Part shown: positions 1 through 7,113 of the stretch, piece after piece
Layout: the number at the start of each line of letters is the position of its first letter
Position numbering within the stretch: position 1 is the stretch's first letter
Assembly: GCA_002470565.1 (NCBI GenBank)
Contig: DKMQ01000075.1
Coordinates: 1,804 to 16,430 of the forward strand
Length of the DNA stretch: 14,627 nt
Direction: 5' to 3'
Source of the DNA: Oceanospirillaceae bacterium UBA7410
Lineage (GTDB): Bacteria; Pseudomonadota; Gammaproteobacteria; Pseudomonadales; Balneatricaceae
Position numbers and translations under genes: made by a program
The notes under the pieces: generated by a model
What the model saw: only the letters and a program-made list of their open reading frames with translations
The model's database searches: none
What the model was told of the DNA's origin: nothing

Positions 1-737
1 GCCTGAAGCTGACTTCCCTCACACACCTCCACAAGATGTCCCATGAGGCCAAAACCTGTGACGTCTGTCATAGCATGAACACCCTTTAATGGAGCCAATT
101 TGGCGCCTATGTCATTAAGCTTTACCATGTTATCTCGTGCCAGATTCACATCTTCTACACGCAATATGCCTCGCTTTTCAGCGGTAGTTAAAATGCCAAC
201 GCCTAGGGGTTTAGTAAGCATTAATCGATCACCAGCTTGAGCTTGGTCATTACGCTGTAAATATTTAAGCTCCACCCTACCTGTAACTGCTAATCCAAAT
301 ATAGGTTCTGGCGCATCAATACTATGCCCCCCCGCAAGGCAAATGTTGGCTTGTGCACACACAGACCGAGCTCCATCTATCACCATAGCGGCTACTTCAG
401 GTGCTAGCTTATCTACTGGCCAACCCAAGATAGCGATAGCCATTAATGGCTGTCCACCCATAGCATAAACATCACTGATAGCATTAGTTGCAGCGACACG
501 ACCAAAGTCGAATGGGTCATCTACAATAGGCATAAAAAAGTCAGTGGTACTAACAATGCCAGAGCCATCACCTAAATCAAAAACGGCAGCATCGTCACGA
601 CTTTCATTACCTACAATCAAGTTTGGGTGAGAAAATTTTGGTAGTTGAGATTGCAGCATCTTATCAAGGACTTTAGGTGATATTTTGCATCCGCAACCTG
701 CGCCATGGCTATATTGGGTGAGTTTTATTGGATTCAT
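1..737 (-). CDS. selD: Selenide, water dikinase SelD (C-terminal part cut by window edge)
   Basis: SelD makes selenophosphate, with AMP and phosphate, from selenide and ATP. This cytosolic product is the selenium donor for selenocysteine synthesis and for 2-selenouridine in tRNA wobble positions. The visible 245 residues start at an ATG read from 737. They carry the N-terminal motif [13 protein letters not shown], with the catalytic cysteine (Cys15, encoded TGC, so a Cys form rather than a selenocysteine form) and the lysine (Lys18) matching E. coli Cys17/Lys20. Further family blocks follow: [57 protein letters not shown] and [13 protein letters not shown]. coli SelD has about 347 residues, so roughly 100 C-terminal residues lie beyond base 1. 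It sits 62 bases downstream of tmcA on the same strand. The ribosome site before the ATG is weak. Family assignment is very secure from sequence similarity recalled by eye. Confidence 0.97.
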   Translation of the reverse strand, partial: MNPIKLTQYSHGAGCGCKISPKVLDKMLQSQLPKFSHPNLIVGNESRDDAAVFDLGDGSGIVSTTDFFMPIVDDPFDFGRVAATNAISDVYAMGGQPLMAIAILGWPVDKLAPEVAAMVIDGARSVCAQANICLAGGHSIDAPEPIFGLAVTGRVELKYLQRNDQAQAGDRLMLTKPLGVGILTTAEKRGILRVEDVNLARDNMVKLNDIGAKLAPLKGVHAMTDVTGFGLMGHLVEVCEGSQLQ

Positions 738-779
738 GGTTTATTACACTTGTGGACAATAAAAGTAGTATACGCAGTT

Positions 780-811
780 TATAACCAATTTGCTGTGCAT
801 CATTGGTTATA
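780..811. repeat. Perfect 10-bp inverted repeat at the tmcA/selD junction
   Basis: The arms TATAACCAAT (780-789) and ATTGGTTATA (802-811) are perfect complements around a 12-base centre that itself contains TGC/GCA. The repeat overlaps the last codons and stop of tmcA. No T-run follows it on the minus strand, so it is not a standard intrinsic terminator. A TATACT hexamer (772-767, minus strand) lies just downstream and could be the -10 box of a selD promoter, although no good -35 is visible at 16-18 bases. The repeat could be an mRNA hairpin or an operator; I cannot tell which. Confidence 0.45.
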
Positions 812-2866
812 TGATGGCTCTACCTGTAACAAGGCCAACCGCCTAACTGATTTTTGTAAACCTTTATGGGTGTTGTTGTGTGCGGCGTGCAACACCTCTT
901 GTTTGTCTTTGGCATCTTTGAGCTGTTGGTATAATAAATACAAGCCCCCACTAAATCCTGCTTGCCCCAGCGCTAGTAATTTTAACAAGCGTTTTTTTTG
1001 CATCTGATCAAGAGCTGGTGTGGTGTTTTTTTCACAGTTGGTTGCGATGGTAAGCAACACTTTTTTATCAATAGATCGAAACCAAAAATCTTTACCAAAA
1101 CTTAGGTAACCGTATAAATGATGGCTTAGGTTGCCTGCTAATGTATGAGCATTAATGCTAATTGGTCGTATTAATTGCACGCTGTTTAGCCCGGTAGCAG
1201 CATCCGCGCGCAAGCCTAACCAAGCTGGAATGTATTGATTTGCTAGCCAAAAACGTAAGGTATCCACACTTGCTGAAAAACTTGTTCCCAGAAAATCTAT
1301 ATTGGCTTCTTGTGCTAAAGTATAAACGTGATTAAGTAACGCAGCTCCCACACCCGTATTCTGCAGCTGCGGTAGGACTACAATCCTTTGAATGCGCCAG
1401 CTATGCATCTCACAAGACTCAGGAAAACCTGCTTGTTGAGTTAATATTTGTGCTAACAAATGGCCTTGTATACGCCGTTTTCCAAGGGCTATTTGCTCAG
1501 CTAAATCAGCGTCTAAAGCGCCTTCTTGTGATACCCAGGCTAAGGCGACAAGGCAACCTCCTTGGTAACACAAATAAAGCTTTTGTTTTGGGTGATCCAG
1601 TAATAATCTTAAATCTTGTGGAGTAGTTTGATAGTGAGCCAGCATAAGCAATGCATACACTTGTTTTAATAAACGGGAATCTTGAGCAAGTTCCTCTCCA
1701 CAAGTATGGCTATATGTGAGTGATGATGTGGAGTCTATGAATGACTGTTGTTCAATATTGGGAAGTCTTACATCACACAAAAAACTACTACGAATAAAGT
1801 CCTCGAGTGGGTCATTAGCATGCCAGCGCATAGGTTGAGTTAGGGTAAGAGATTCGCTTGTAAGGCCCAGTGACTCGATAATGCGGGGAAGCTTTAAGCG
1901 ATAACCTTGCCCACTGCCCTCATAGCCGTCTTGGGTAGAAGATAGAACTACCAAATCATAATGTTGAATCAATTTGGTCAGTTGTGATAGAGGCACAGAC
2001 GCCGCTTCATCTACAATGACCAAGCTAGCTTTAGGTAGTTGGGTTAATAATGCATCTAATGCATAAAAATTGACCAGTGCCGGCGTAGCAGTTGCACTCA
2101 AGGTGGACAGTGCCTTCTTACTTGGTGCGGTTACAATTACTGGAGCCTGTTGAGTTTTTTTGCTCTGAGTACTGATTGCTTTGATTAACCAACCTAAACA
2201 GGCAGATTTTCCTCTACCTCTATGTGCACTAAGATTAAATACAGTATTAATGGATTGCTGGTAAGAGCTCAGTAATTTATCAATAACAGCTTTTTGGTCT
2301 TGTGTAGGGTGCAGCAAATTAGCTGCTTTATAATAATCTAATTGTTGCCAAATATTATGATCATCTCTTTTGTGATTATAGGCAGAGCCCTCTAGGACAT
2401 GCACAGCACAGTGTTCCCAGTGTTGCTGCCACCACTTTATAAAATAGGAATGGGCACCTGATTTTAAATGGCCGTACGCTTGTAACTGAGAGTCAAACAG
2501 GTGGTGCCACTGAGCTATGGCAGGAACTAATAATATGAGCGCACCACCACCTACAACTGTGCCACTAAGGGCACATAAAGCACTTGCATTAAAGCCTTTG
2601 TGGGCATTATAAATCACATACTGGTTAGAGGTGCCAAGGTGCTGCTTAGTTTGATTTGTACTAATATAATGATGCTCAGGGACAGGCACTGTGGTTGTAT
2701 TTAATACGTCTACCCATAAGCAAGCAGAAGCAAAGCGTGTAATCTGCTTAGCTATGCTCAAGCCTGATGCCTCTTCCATAGCCACAACTAACATCAAACG
2801 ATGGCCCGTTTTTTGGGCTATTAAAAGCGGTTGATGAAATTCGGATAATGCTGTAATCGTGGGCAA
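800..2866 (-). CDS. tmcA: tRNA(Met) cytidine acetyltransferase TmcA
   Basis: TmcA uses ATP (or GTP) and acetyl-CoA to form N4-acetylcytidine at wobble position 34 of elongator tRNA-Met, which prevents misreading of AUA codons. The 688-residue product is close to the 671 of E. coli. Visible parts, in order: an N-terminal domain (about 1-180, with an SGTV segment near 101), a helicase-like ATPase module with P-loop AHRGRGKS at 214-221 and DEAA at 286-289, a GYEGSG block near 314-319, a TQPMRWHANDPLE block near 343-355, then a GNAT acetyltransferase domain with RIQRIVVLPQLQNTGVG at about 491-507 as the acetyl-CoA site. The start is TTG at 2866: AGGAG lies 9 bases upstream (2880-2876) and an in-frame stop lies just before it. 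It lies between the racemase-like gene (62 bases upstream) and selD. Confidence 0.95.
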   Translation of the reverse strand: MPTITALSEFHQPLLIAQKTGHRLMLVVAMEEASGLSIAKQITRFASACLWVDVLNTTTVPVPEHHYISTNQTKQHLGTSNQYVIYNAHKGFNASALCALSGTVVGGGALILLVPAIAQWHHLFDSQLQAYGHLKSGAHSYFIKWWQQHWEHCAVHVLEGSAYNHKRDDHNIWQQLDYYKAANLLHPTQDQKAVIDKLLSSYQQSINTVFNLSAHRGRGKSACLGWLIKAISTQSKKTQQAPVIVTAPSKKALSTLSATATPALVNFYALDALLTQLPKASLVIVDEAASVPLSQLTKLIQHYDLVVLSSTQDGYEGSGQGYRLKLPRIIESLGLTSESLTLTQPMRWHANDPLEDFIRSSFLCDVRLPNIEQQSFIDSTSSLTYSHTCGEELAQDSRLLKQVYALLMLAHYQTTPQDLRLLLDHPKQKLYLCYQGGCLVALAWVSQEGALDADLAEQIALGKRRIQGHLLAQILTQQAGFPESCEMHSWRIQRIVVLPQLQNTGVGAALLNHVYTLAQEANIDFLGTSFSASVDTLRFWLANQYIPAWLGLRADAATGLNSVQLIRPISINAHTLAGNLSHHLYGYLSFGKDFWFRSIDKKVLLTIATNCEKNTTPALDQMQKKRLLKLLALGQAGFSGGLYLLYQQLKDAKDKQEVLHAAHNNTHKGLQKSVRRLALLQVEPSYNQ

Positions 2867-2875
2867 ATTAGTCCA

Positions 2876-2880
2876 CTCCT
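2876..2880 (-). promoter_or_regulatory. Shine-Dalgarno sequence supporting the TTG start of tmcA
   Basis: AGGAG on the minus strand sits 9 bases before TTG at 2866-2864. An in-frame TAG overlaps the first bases of this site, so translation cannot begin further upstream in this frame. Confidence 0.7.
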
Positions 2881-2928
2881 AGGTGCCTAATAATATTTGC
2901 TATAGTGCTGATTTGTGGGACGTTAATC

Positions 2929-3705
2929 CTATGCATCATTCAATAAGCGCCCTACACGAGCATGTGGCATAGCTATGTTAAGTTGATGCAATAGGTGCCA
3001 AGCCATAACTTGGTTGCTAGACATAAAGTAGCAACCATAGCGCTGCTCTAAAGCCTCAAGCTTGTCCATGGCTTTAAAGTTAGTACATGAAATAAACACT
3101 ACATCTGGCACACAATCCAACCCATCTAACAGCTGTTCAATCAAAGTTGGCAAGTGTTCAGGATCCATTGACCCAATTTCCCTGTCTAGAGTTAAGTCTA
3201 GGCTTCCCCACCCTTTTACGTTAAACCCTGCGTCAGTTAAAGCTTCATAAAATGGCACATTAACAGACGCTAAATAGGGTGAAAGCACAACAATATTTTT
3301 AGCATTCACATGGGATAAAGCAGCTTTTACCGCGCTAAATGGGTTGCTAGTTACTTGCTGTGTATCACCTTGCTGAAGCAGTTGATGAACATTATTTTCC
3401 CCTATGACTAAACTACCTGAAGTACAGCCATAAGCAACAGCATCAAGGACTACATCTGGTAAAATCAAACTAGCACAATGGCCAATTTCTTGTGCCATAG
3501 TAGACAAAGCTTCAGGCGTTACTTCTGCTGCACAAGCAATACGTGCGACTAACACCTCAATAGATGAGCCAGCAAACAGATCCCGCCATTCAGCTTCTAG
3601 CACCATATCTGTAGCCAGCACGACAAGGCCGATACGTGTAGGTATGTTCTTGGGCGCCAAAAAATTTGGCACAAGTGGTTTGCAAAGTTTTGAAAAAGAA
3701 TGCAT
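2929..3705 (-). CDS. Asp/Glu racemase superfamily protein (maleate isomerase/EutA-like), substrate unknown
   Basis: This 258-residue cytosolic protein belongs to the Asp/Glu/hydantoin racemase superfamily, whose members (amino acid racemases, maleate cis-trans isomerase, arylmalonate decarboxylase, the ectoine-cluster protein EutA) use one or two cysteines in paired alpha/beta domains. Both cysteines are present: Cys94 in DAVAYGCTSGSLVIG (88-102) and Cys207 in FISCTNFKAMD (204-214). The N-terminal strand TRIGLVVLATD (23-33) and the SSNQVMAWHLL tail (229-239) fit the maleate isomerase/EutA branch. The start is ATG at 3705, because GAGGGA (3718-3713) lies before it; an in-frame TTG at 3720 would sit upstream of that ribosome site. 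The stop of sohB is 19 bases upstream, so the two are probably co-transcribed. No ectoine, nicotinate or amino-acid pathway genes are nearby, so the substrate is unassigned. Fold assignment is secure, function is not. Confidence 0.82.
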   Translation of the reverse strand: MHSFSKLCKPLVPNFLAPKNIPTRIGLVVLATDMVLEAEWRDLFAGSSIEVLVARIACAAEVTPEALSTMAQEIGHCASLILPDVVLDAVAYGCTSGSLVIGENNVHQLLQQGDTQQVTSNPFSAVKAALSHVNAKNIVVLSPYLASVNVPFYEALTDAGFNVKGWGSLDLTLDREIGSMDPEHLPTLIEQLLDGLDCVPDVVFISCTNFKAMDKLEALEQRYGCYFMSSNQVMAWHLLHQLNIAMPHARVGRLLNDA

Positions 3706-3724
3706 TACGTCTTCCCTCAAGTCA

Positions 3725-4834
3725 TTAGCGACCTATTGAATGGCGTTGGGCTATAGATAGTAAACGGTTGCCCAACAAACTTAAGCTTGTGGCAGCAGCG
3801 ATACCAAATTTTTCCCCAATGGTTTTTTTAGCCACATATTCTATCAACAATACATCACTTTGTTTGACTGCTTCTTGTAACACCTCATCTGAGGTGCCCA
3901 CTTCATCTACTAACCCTAGATCGATTGCTTGTTGGCCGTACCAAACGTCACCATTAGCTACCAAATCAATATCCAAATTAGGTCGCTGTTGCTTAACCCA
4001 ATGCTTAAAAAGCCCGTGGGTTTTCTGTAAATCTTCAACAAATTTTTCACGACCTTTACGGGTATTCTCTCCCATTACAGTAAGGCTGCGCTTGTGTTCA
4101 CCAGCCGTAAGCACCTCTACATCTATTGAGTGTTTTTTAAGTAATCTGTGTACGTTTGGCACCTCTGCTACTACACCTATAGACCCTACAAGAGCAAATG
4201 GAGCAGCAGTAATGTGGTTAGCCATGCACGCCATCATATACCCGCCACTTGCGGCAATTTGATCAACACAAATGGTAAATGGAATGTTGGCTTTACTCAA
4301 GCGTCCCAGTTGTGATGCAGCTAAACCATAGGTGTGTACCATACCGCCACTAGAATCAAGACGCATAATCACTTCATCTGTAGTTTTGGCAACAGAAATA
4401 ATTGCGCTTATTTCATGGCGCAAAAACTCTACTGCACTGGCTTTAATATCGCCATCAAAGTCTAATACAAAGGTGCGCTTTTTAGAACTGGGCAATATTT
4501 CTTGCTCTGCCTGGGCTGTAGCGTCTTCAGCCTTGGCTTGCTTGGCCATCTTCTTAGCTTCAGCTTTATTTTGCTTAGCTTCAAGTTTTTCGGCTTTTTC
4601 TTGGCTTTTACGAAGTTGCTTAAATTGAAACTTATCCATCATGGCATGATCTAATGTATCAGTCATGTCTTCAAATTCTTCATTGAGGTTTCTCACCTCT
4701 ATGTGTCCAGCTTTACTTTGGTGCCGGCGATTTTGTCCAGCCATTACCAAAAAACCAACCACTACAATTACAGCTACACAAAAAGTAATCACTTTTGCTA
4801 AAAACAACCCGTACTCATACAAAAAATCTAACAC
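3725..4834 (-). CDS. sohB: SohB-type inner-membrane serine protease (S49 family)
   Basis: SohB is an S49 (signal peptide peptidase A-like) protease of the inner membrane, found as a multicopy suppressor of htrA/degP loss in E. coli. The 369-residue product has one N-terminal membrane segment (about residues 8-32). A charged Lys/Ala/Glu-rich, coiled-coil-like stretch follows (about 68-113), then the protease domain with VLDFDGDI, LDSSGGMVHTYGLAASQL, IAASGGYMMACMAN (nucleophile Ser196) and TAGEHKRSL (general base Lys248). E. coli SohB is 349 residues and begins in the same way, with EYGLFLAK. I chose GTG at 4834: GGAGAG (4844-4839) lies just upstream, and the N-terminus then aligns with E. coli. 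A TTG at 4846 would add four residues but overlaps that ribosome site. It is the first gene of the leftward unit sohB-racemase-tmcA-selD. Confidence 0.94.
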   Translation of the reverse strand: MLDFLYEYGLFLAKVITFCVAVIVVVGFLVMAGQNRRHQSKAGHIEVRNLNEEFEDMTDTLDHAMMDKFQFKQLRKSQEKAEKLEAKQNKAEAKKMAKQAKAEDATAQAEQEILPSSKKRTFVLDFDGDIKASAVEFLRHEISAIISVAKTTDEVIMRLDSSGGMVHTYGLAASQLGRLSKANIPFTICVDQIAASGGYMMACMANHITAAPFALVGSIGVVAEVPNVHRLLKKHSIDVEVLTAGEHKRSLTVMGENTRKGREKFVEDLQKTHGLFKHWVKQQRPNLDIDLVANGDVWYGQQAIDLGLVDEVGTSDEVLQEAVKQSDVLLIEYVAKKTIGEKFGIAAATSLSLLGNRLLSIAQRHSIGR

Positions 4835-4838
4835 GTCA

Positions 4839-4844
4839 CTCTCC
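4839..4844 (-). promoter_or_regulatory. Shine-Dalgarno sequence deciding the GTG start of sohB
   Basis: GGAGAG on the minus strand lies four bases before GTG at 4834-4832 (six bases counted from GGAG). It overlaps the alternative TTG at 4846-4844, which makes the longer start unlikely. Confidence 0.65.
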
Positions 4845-4853
4845 AATGTTGTT

Positions 4854-4872
4854 CTTGGTTATACCAAGTATA
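4854..4872. promoter_or_regulatory. Palindrome and possible -10 box before sohB
   Basis: CTTGGT-TAT-ACCAAG (4854-4868) is a perfect 6+3+6 palindrome about 20 bases upstream of the sohB start. On the minus strand TATACT (4872-4867) adjoins it and could be the -10 box of the sohB promoter, which would place the palindrome at the transcription start. No clear -35 is visible, so both the promoter and an operator role are tentative. Confidence 0.3.
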
Positions 4873-4932
4873 GTTTTGTATTCTAGTCTAGTGGGCCATA
4901 AAACCATAACTAAACATTTAATAAATTAACAA

Positions 4933-4961
4933 TTCAAACGATCGTTTGATTTCATTATAAA
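4933..4961 (+). promoter_or_regulatory. Putative sigma-70 promoter of the SCP2 gene
   Basis: TTCAAA (4933-4938) as a weak -35 and TATAAA (4956-4961) as a good -10 are separated by 17 bases. Transcription would start near 4968, leaving a leader of about 40 bases before the ATG at 5009. The palindrome at 4934-4949 covers the -35 and most of the spacer, a classic repressor position. Confidence 0.5.
4934..4949. promoter_or_regulatory. 16-bp perfect palindrome, PsrA/TetR-type operator candidate
   Basis: TCAAACGATCGTTTGA is fully self-complementary, and two further flanking pairs match after one mismatch (4931-4952). It fits the pattern (G/C)AAAC-N2-4-GTTT(G/C) that I recall for PsrA, a TetR-family regulator of fatty-acid metabolism in pseudomonads and relatives. 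It lies between the -35 and -10 boxes of the SCP2 gene, which encodes a lipid-binding protein, so a link to fatty-acid sensing makes sense. The regulator itself is not in the window. Confidence 0.6.
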
Positions 4962-5008
4962 AAACCCATAGAATCAGACACACAACTTAACTAGCAGGAT
5001 AATATCCC

Positions 5009-5323
5009 ATGGCTGTAGCCCAAATTATGGCACAAATGCATACTGCATTCGTCGCTGAAGAAGCTGAAGATTTACAAGCAACCTTTCAATTTTGTATTTT
5101 AGATGATGACGATTTTTATATTACTATCGACAATTCTAATTGCGCTACAAGCATAGGTAACCACGAAGACCCAGAAATTACCATGTCTATGGATAGTGAC
5201 ACGCTTAAGGAAATAGTATCAGGGGAATTAGATGGTATGGCAGCTTTTATGGGTGGCCGCCTGCAAGCTGAAGGCGATGTCATGTTAGGCACACGTTTAA
5301 GCCAGTTATTCAAAATGGGGTAA
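5009..5323 (+). CDS. SCP2 sterol-transfer domain protein (small lipid-binding protein)
   Basis: This 104-residue soluble protein is a single SCP2-like domain, a fold that holds a hydrophobic ligand such as a fatty acyl chain or other lipid. What points to it: an acidic first half with LQATFQFCILDDDDFYITIDN (about 23-43), then the DPEITMSMDSDTLKEIVSGELDGMAAFMGGRLQAEGDVMLGTRL region (about 54-97). The FMGGRLQAEGD pattern followed by a short C-terminal helix is typical of bacterial SCP2 proteins. No signal peptide or membrane segment is seen. The start ATG at 5009 has AGGA nine bases upstream (4996-4999). It is transcribed away from sohB and towards nhaB, with its own promoter and operator candidate. 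Bacterial members are poorly characterised, so the ligand is unknown. Confidence 0.85.
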   Translation: MAVAQIMAQMHTAFVAEEAEDLQATFQFCILDDDDFYITIDNSNCATSIGNHEDPEITMSMDSDTLKEIVSGELDGMAAFMGGRLQAEGDVMLGTRLSQLFKMG

Positions 5324-5413
5324 TTACCTTAATACCTTTGCGATACCTCACATACCCCCACACCCTTCCATACCCCTCATTATGCGGGCCTCTCAACTCA
5401 TTACGCAGAGGCC
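5324..5413 (+). terminator. C-rich Rho-loading-like tract followed by a hairpin, after the SCP2 gene
   Basis: Directly after the SCP2 stop the plus strand is strikingly rich in C and poor in G: bases 5343-5378 hold 20 C and no G. ATACC recurs at 5332, 5343, 5352 and 5370. This is the composition expected of a rut site, where Rho loads. A hairpin then follows, GGCCTCT (5387-5393) with AGAGGCC (5407-5413) and a 13-base loop, without a T-run. CTCATTATGC (5376-5385) and CTCATTACGC (5397-5406) form an imperfect direct repeat around it. I read the whole as a likely Rho-dependent terminator separating the SCP2 gene from nhaB. Confidence 0.45.
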
Positions 5414-5418
5414 AATTA

Positions 5419-5447
5419 TTGTAAATTAGTGTTGATTTATGTATACT
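5419..5447 (+). promoter_or_regulatory. Putative sigma-70 promoter of nhaB
   Basis: TTGTAA (5419-5424) and TATACT (5442-5447) are separated by 17 bases. Transcription would start near 5454, giving a leader of about 70 bases before the nhaB ATG at 5523. AAAGGA (5506-5511) serves as the ribosome site, with an AT-rich spacer of 11 bases. I see no riboswitch-like structure in the leader. Confidence 0.6.
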
Positions 5448-5522
5448 ACGGCGCCTGATTGATGCCACCTTCTCTTTCAGTTTAGTGAATTCTATTTAAC
5501 TGGTTAAAGGATTTATATATAT

Positions 5523-7028
5523 ATGCAACAAGTCATTACTTTGCCGCAGGCATTTTGGCGCAATTTTCTTGGTTATTCACCGTCTTGGTACAAACGAGTC
5601 ATTATCGGTTTTTTAATCCTTAACCCTTTGCTGCTGGTTATCGCTGGACCTACGATTACAGGTTGGGCGTTAATTTTTGAATTTATATTTACTCTCGCTT
5701 TAGCTCTTAAGTGCTATCCTCTCCAACCAGGTGGTTTATTGGCGATAGAAGCGATCATTATTGGCCTTGCGTCTCCAGATGGCGTTTATCATGAAGTAAG
5801 CAGTAATTTGCAGGTCATATTGTTACTTATGTTCATGGTGGCAGGCATCTACTTTATGAAAGACATGCTGTTGGCTGTGTTCACTCGCTTTCTTGTAGGT
5901 GTGAAATCTAAAACTGCATTATCGCTTCTGTTCAGTATCACTGCGGCTGTATTATCTGCCTTCTTAGATGCTTTAACAGTAACAGCCGTGTTAATCAGCG
6001 TCAGCGTTGGTTTTTATTCGGTTTATCACAAAGTCGCATCAAGCGCTGGTTCTCACGACCACAATTACCATAATGACGATCACCTCATTGAACTGCATCG
6101 TGAAGATTTAGACCAGTTTCGCGCATTTTTACGCAGTTTAATGATGCATGGCGCCGTTGGTACAGCACTGGGTGGTGTGACTACGTTGGTAGGTGAGCCT
6201 CAGAATCTTTTAATTGCAGAAAAAGCGGGATGGGACTTTGCTACCTTCTTTATACAAATGGCACCTATTACGATGCCTGTTCTATTTGTCGGCTTATTAA
6301 CTTGCATCGTGATTGAAAAATTTAGCTGGTTTGGTTATGGCACCAAGTTGCCTCAAACTGTGCGTACGGTTTTAGAAGACTATGACAAAGCGCAGCAAGT
6401 AAAGCGTACCACACGTGATAAGGCTCGCCTTATTGTGCAAGTGGCTGTAGCTGTAATGCTTGTTTTTGCTTTAGCATTCCATGTGGCAGCTGTTGGCCTT
6501 GTTGGATTGATGATCATCATCATTCTAACGGCTTTTAATGGTATTACTGAAGAAAGCCAAATTGGTCATGCGTTTGAAGAAGCCTTACCTTTTACGGCAT
6601 TACTTGTGGTGTTTTTCTCTATTGTTACGGTGATTCATGAACAACATTTGTTCAACCCTATTATAGAATGGGTACTCACACTGAACTTAGCTGTGCAACC
6701 TAAAGTGTTTTTTGTAGCGAACGGTTTATTGTCAGCCATTAGTGATAACGTATTTGTTGCAACCATTTATATAAACGAAGTGGCTGGCGCCCTAGACGCT
6801 GGACTTATAGATAGAGCTCATTTTGACAAGCTAGCTATCGCGATCAACACAGGCACCAACTTACCCAGTGTTGCTACTCCAAATGGTCAGGCAGCATTTT
6901 TGTTTTTGTTGACCTCTGCTGCAGCGCCGCTAATTCGTTTGTCATATGGCAAAATGGTTTGGATGGCATTGCCTTATACCATTAGTATGAGTGTTGTGGG
7001 CTACCTAGCCATTAGCTATCTACTTTAA
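5523..7028 (+). CDS. nhaB: Na+/H+ antiporter NhaB
   Basis: NhaB exports Na+ in exchange for protons across the inner membrane, supporting growth in salt and at alkaline pH. The 501-residue protein matches the E. coli family member (513 residues) along its whole length. Visible blocks: [14 protein letters not shown] at the N-terminus, [17 protein letters not shown] (61-77), [18 protein letters not shown] (100-117), [13 protein letters not shown] (145-157, with the conserved intramembrane Asp149), [13 protein letters not shown] and [10 protein letters not shown] (206-232), and near the C-terminus [16 protein letters not shown] and [18 protein letters not shown]. Most of the chain is hydrophobic, consistent with many transmembrane helices. 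A polar loop at 177-192 carries five histidines. It has its own promoter and ends in a strong terminator, so it appears monocistronic. Assignment is very secure. Confidence 0.97.
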   Translation: MQQVITLPQAFWRNFLGYSPSWYKRVIIGFLILNPLLLVIAGPTITGWALIFEFIFTLALALKCYPLQPGGLLAIEAIIIGLASPDGVYHEVSSNLQVILLLMFMVAGIYFMKDMLLAVFTRFLVGVKSKTALSLLFSITAAVLSAFLDALTVTAVLISVSVGFYSVYHKVASSAGSHDHNYHNDDHLIELHREDLDQFRAFLRSLMMHGAVGTALGGVTTLVGEPQNLLIAEKAGWDFATFFIQMAPITMPVLFVGLLTCIVIEKFSWFGYGTKLPQTVRTVLEDYDKAQQVKRTTRDKARLIVQVAVAVMLVFALAFHVAAVGLVGLMIIIILTAFNGITEESQIGHAFEEALPFTALLVVFFSIVTVIHEQHLFNPIIEWVLTLNLAVQPKVFFVANGLLSAISDNVFVATIYINEVAGALDAGLIDRAHFDKLAIAINTGTNLPSVATPNGQAAFLFLLTSAAAPLIRLSYGKMVWMALPYTISMSVVGYLAISYLL

Positions 7029-7045
7029 ATCATCTGTTGAAGCAT

Positions 7046-7074
7046 AAAAAAGCCGCATATAGTGCGGCTTTTTT
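7046..7074. terminator. Bidirectional intrinsic terminator between nhaB and dnaQ
   Basis: A12-bp perfect stem, six A plus GCCGCA (7046-7057) pairing with TGCGGC plus six T (7063-7074), encloses the loop TATAG. Because the A and T runs flank the GC core on both sides, it can end transcription of nhaB from the left and of yafS-rnhA-dnaQ from the right. Confidence 0.92.
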
Positions 7075-7113
7075 GTATCTATTTATTCTTTTAACTAAAA
7101 AATACGGGCTATC

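Noticed and set aside
681..737. Possible selenocysteine (TGA) codon in SelD
   Set aside because: The catalytic position is encoded TGC, and the reading frame has no internal TGA in the visible part, so this is the cysteine form.
705..1007. A 100-residue plus-strand open frame across the selD start and tmcA end
   Set aside because: It overlaps two securely identified genes on the opposite strand and its translation is Cys/Trp-rich with no family resemblance.
3768..4262. A 164-residue open frame on the plus strand inside sohB
   Set aside because: It is antisense to the well-conserved SohB protease domain, has no recognisable domain, and has no ribosome site; it is a shadow of the real gene.
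5332..5374. ATACC repeats as a tandem repeat array or CRISPR-like element
   Set aside because: The units are five bases with irregular spacing and no spacers; C-rich composition of a Rho site explains them better.
5516..5524. TATATATAT run before nhaB as a promoter element
   Set aside because: It lies between the ribosome site and the ATG, so it is just an AT-rich spacer; a better promoter is present at 5419-5447.
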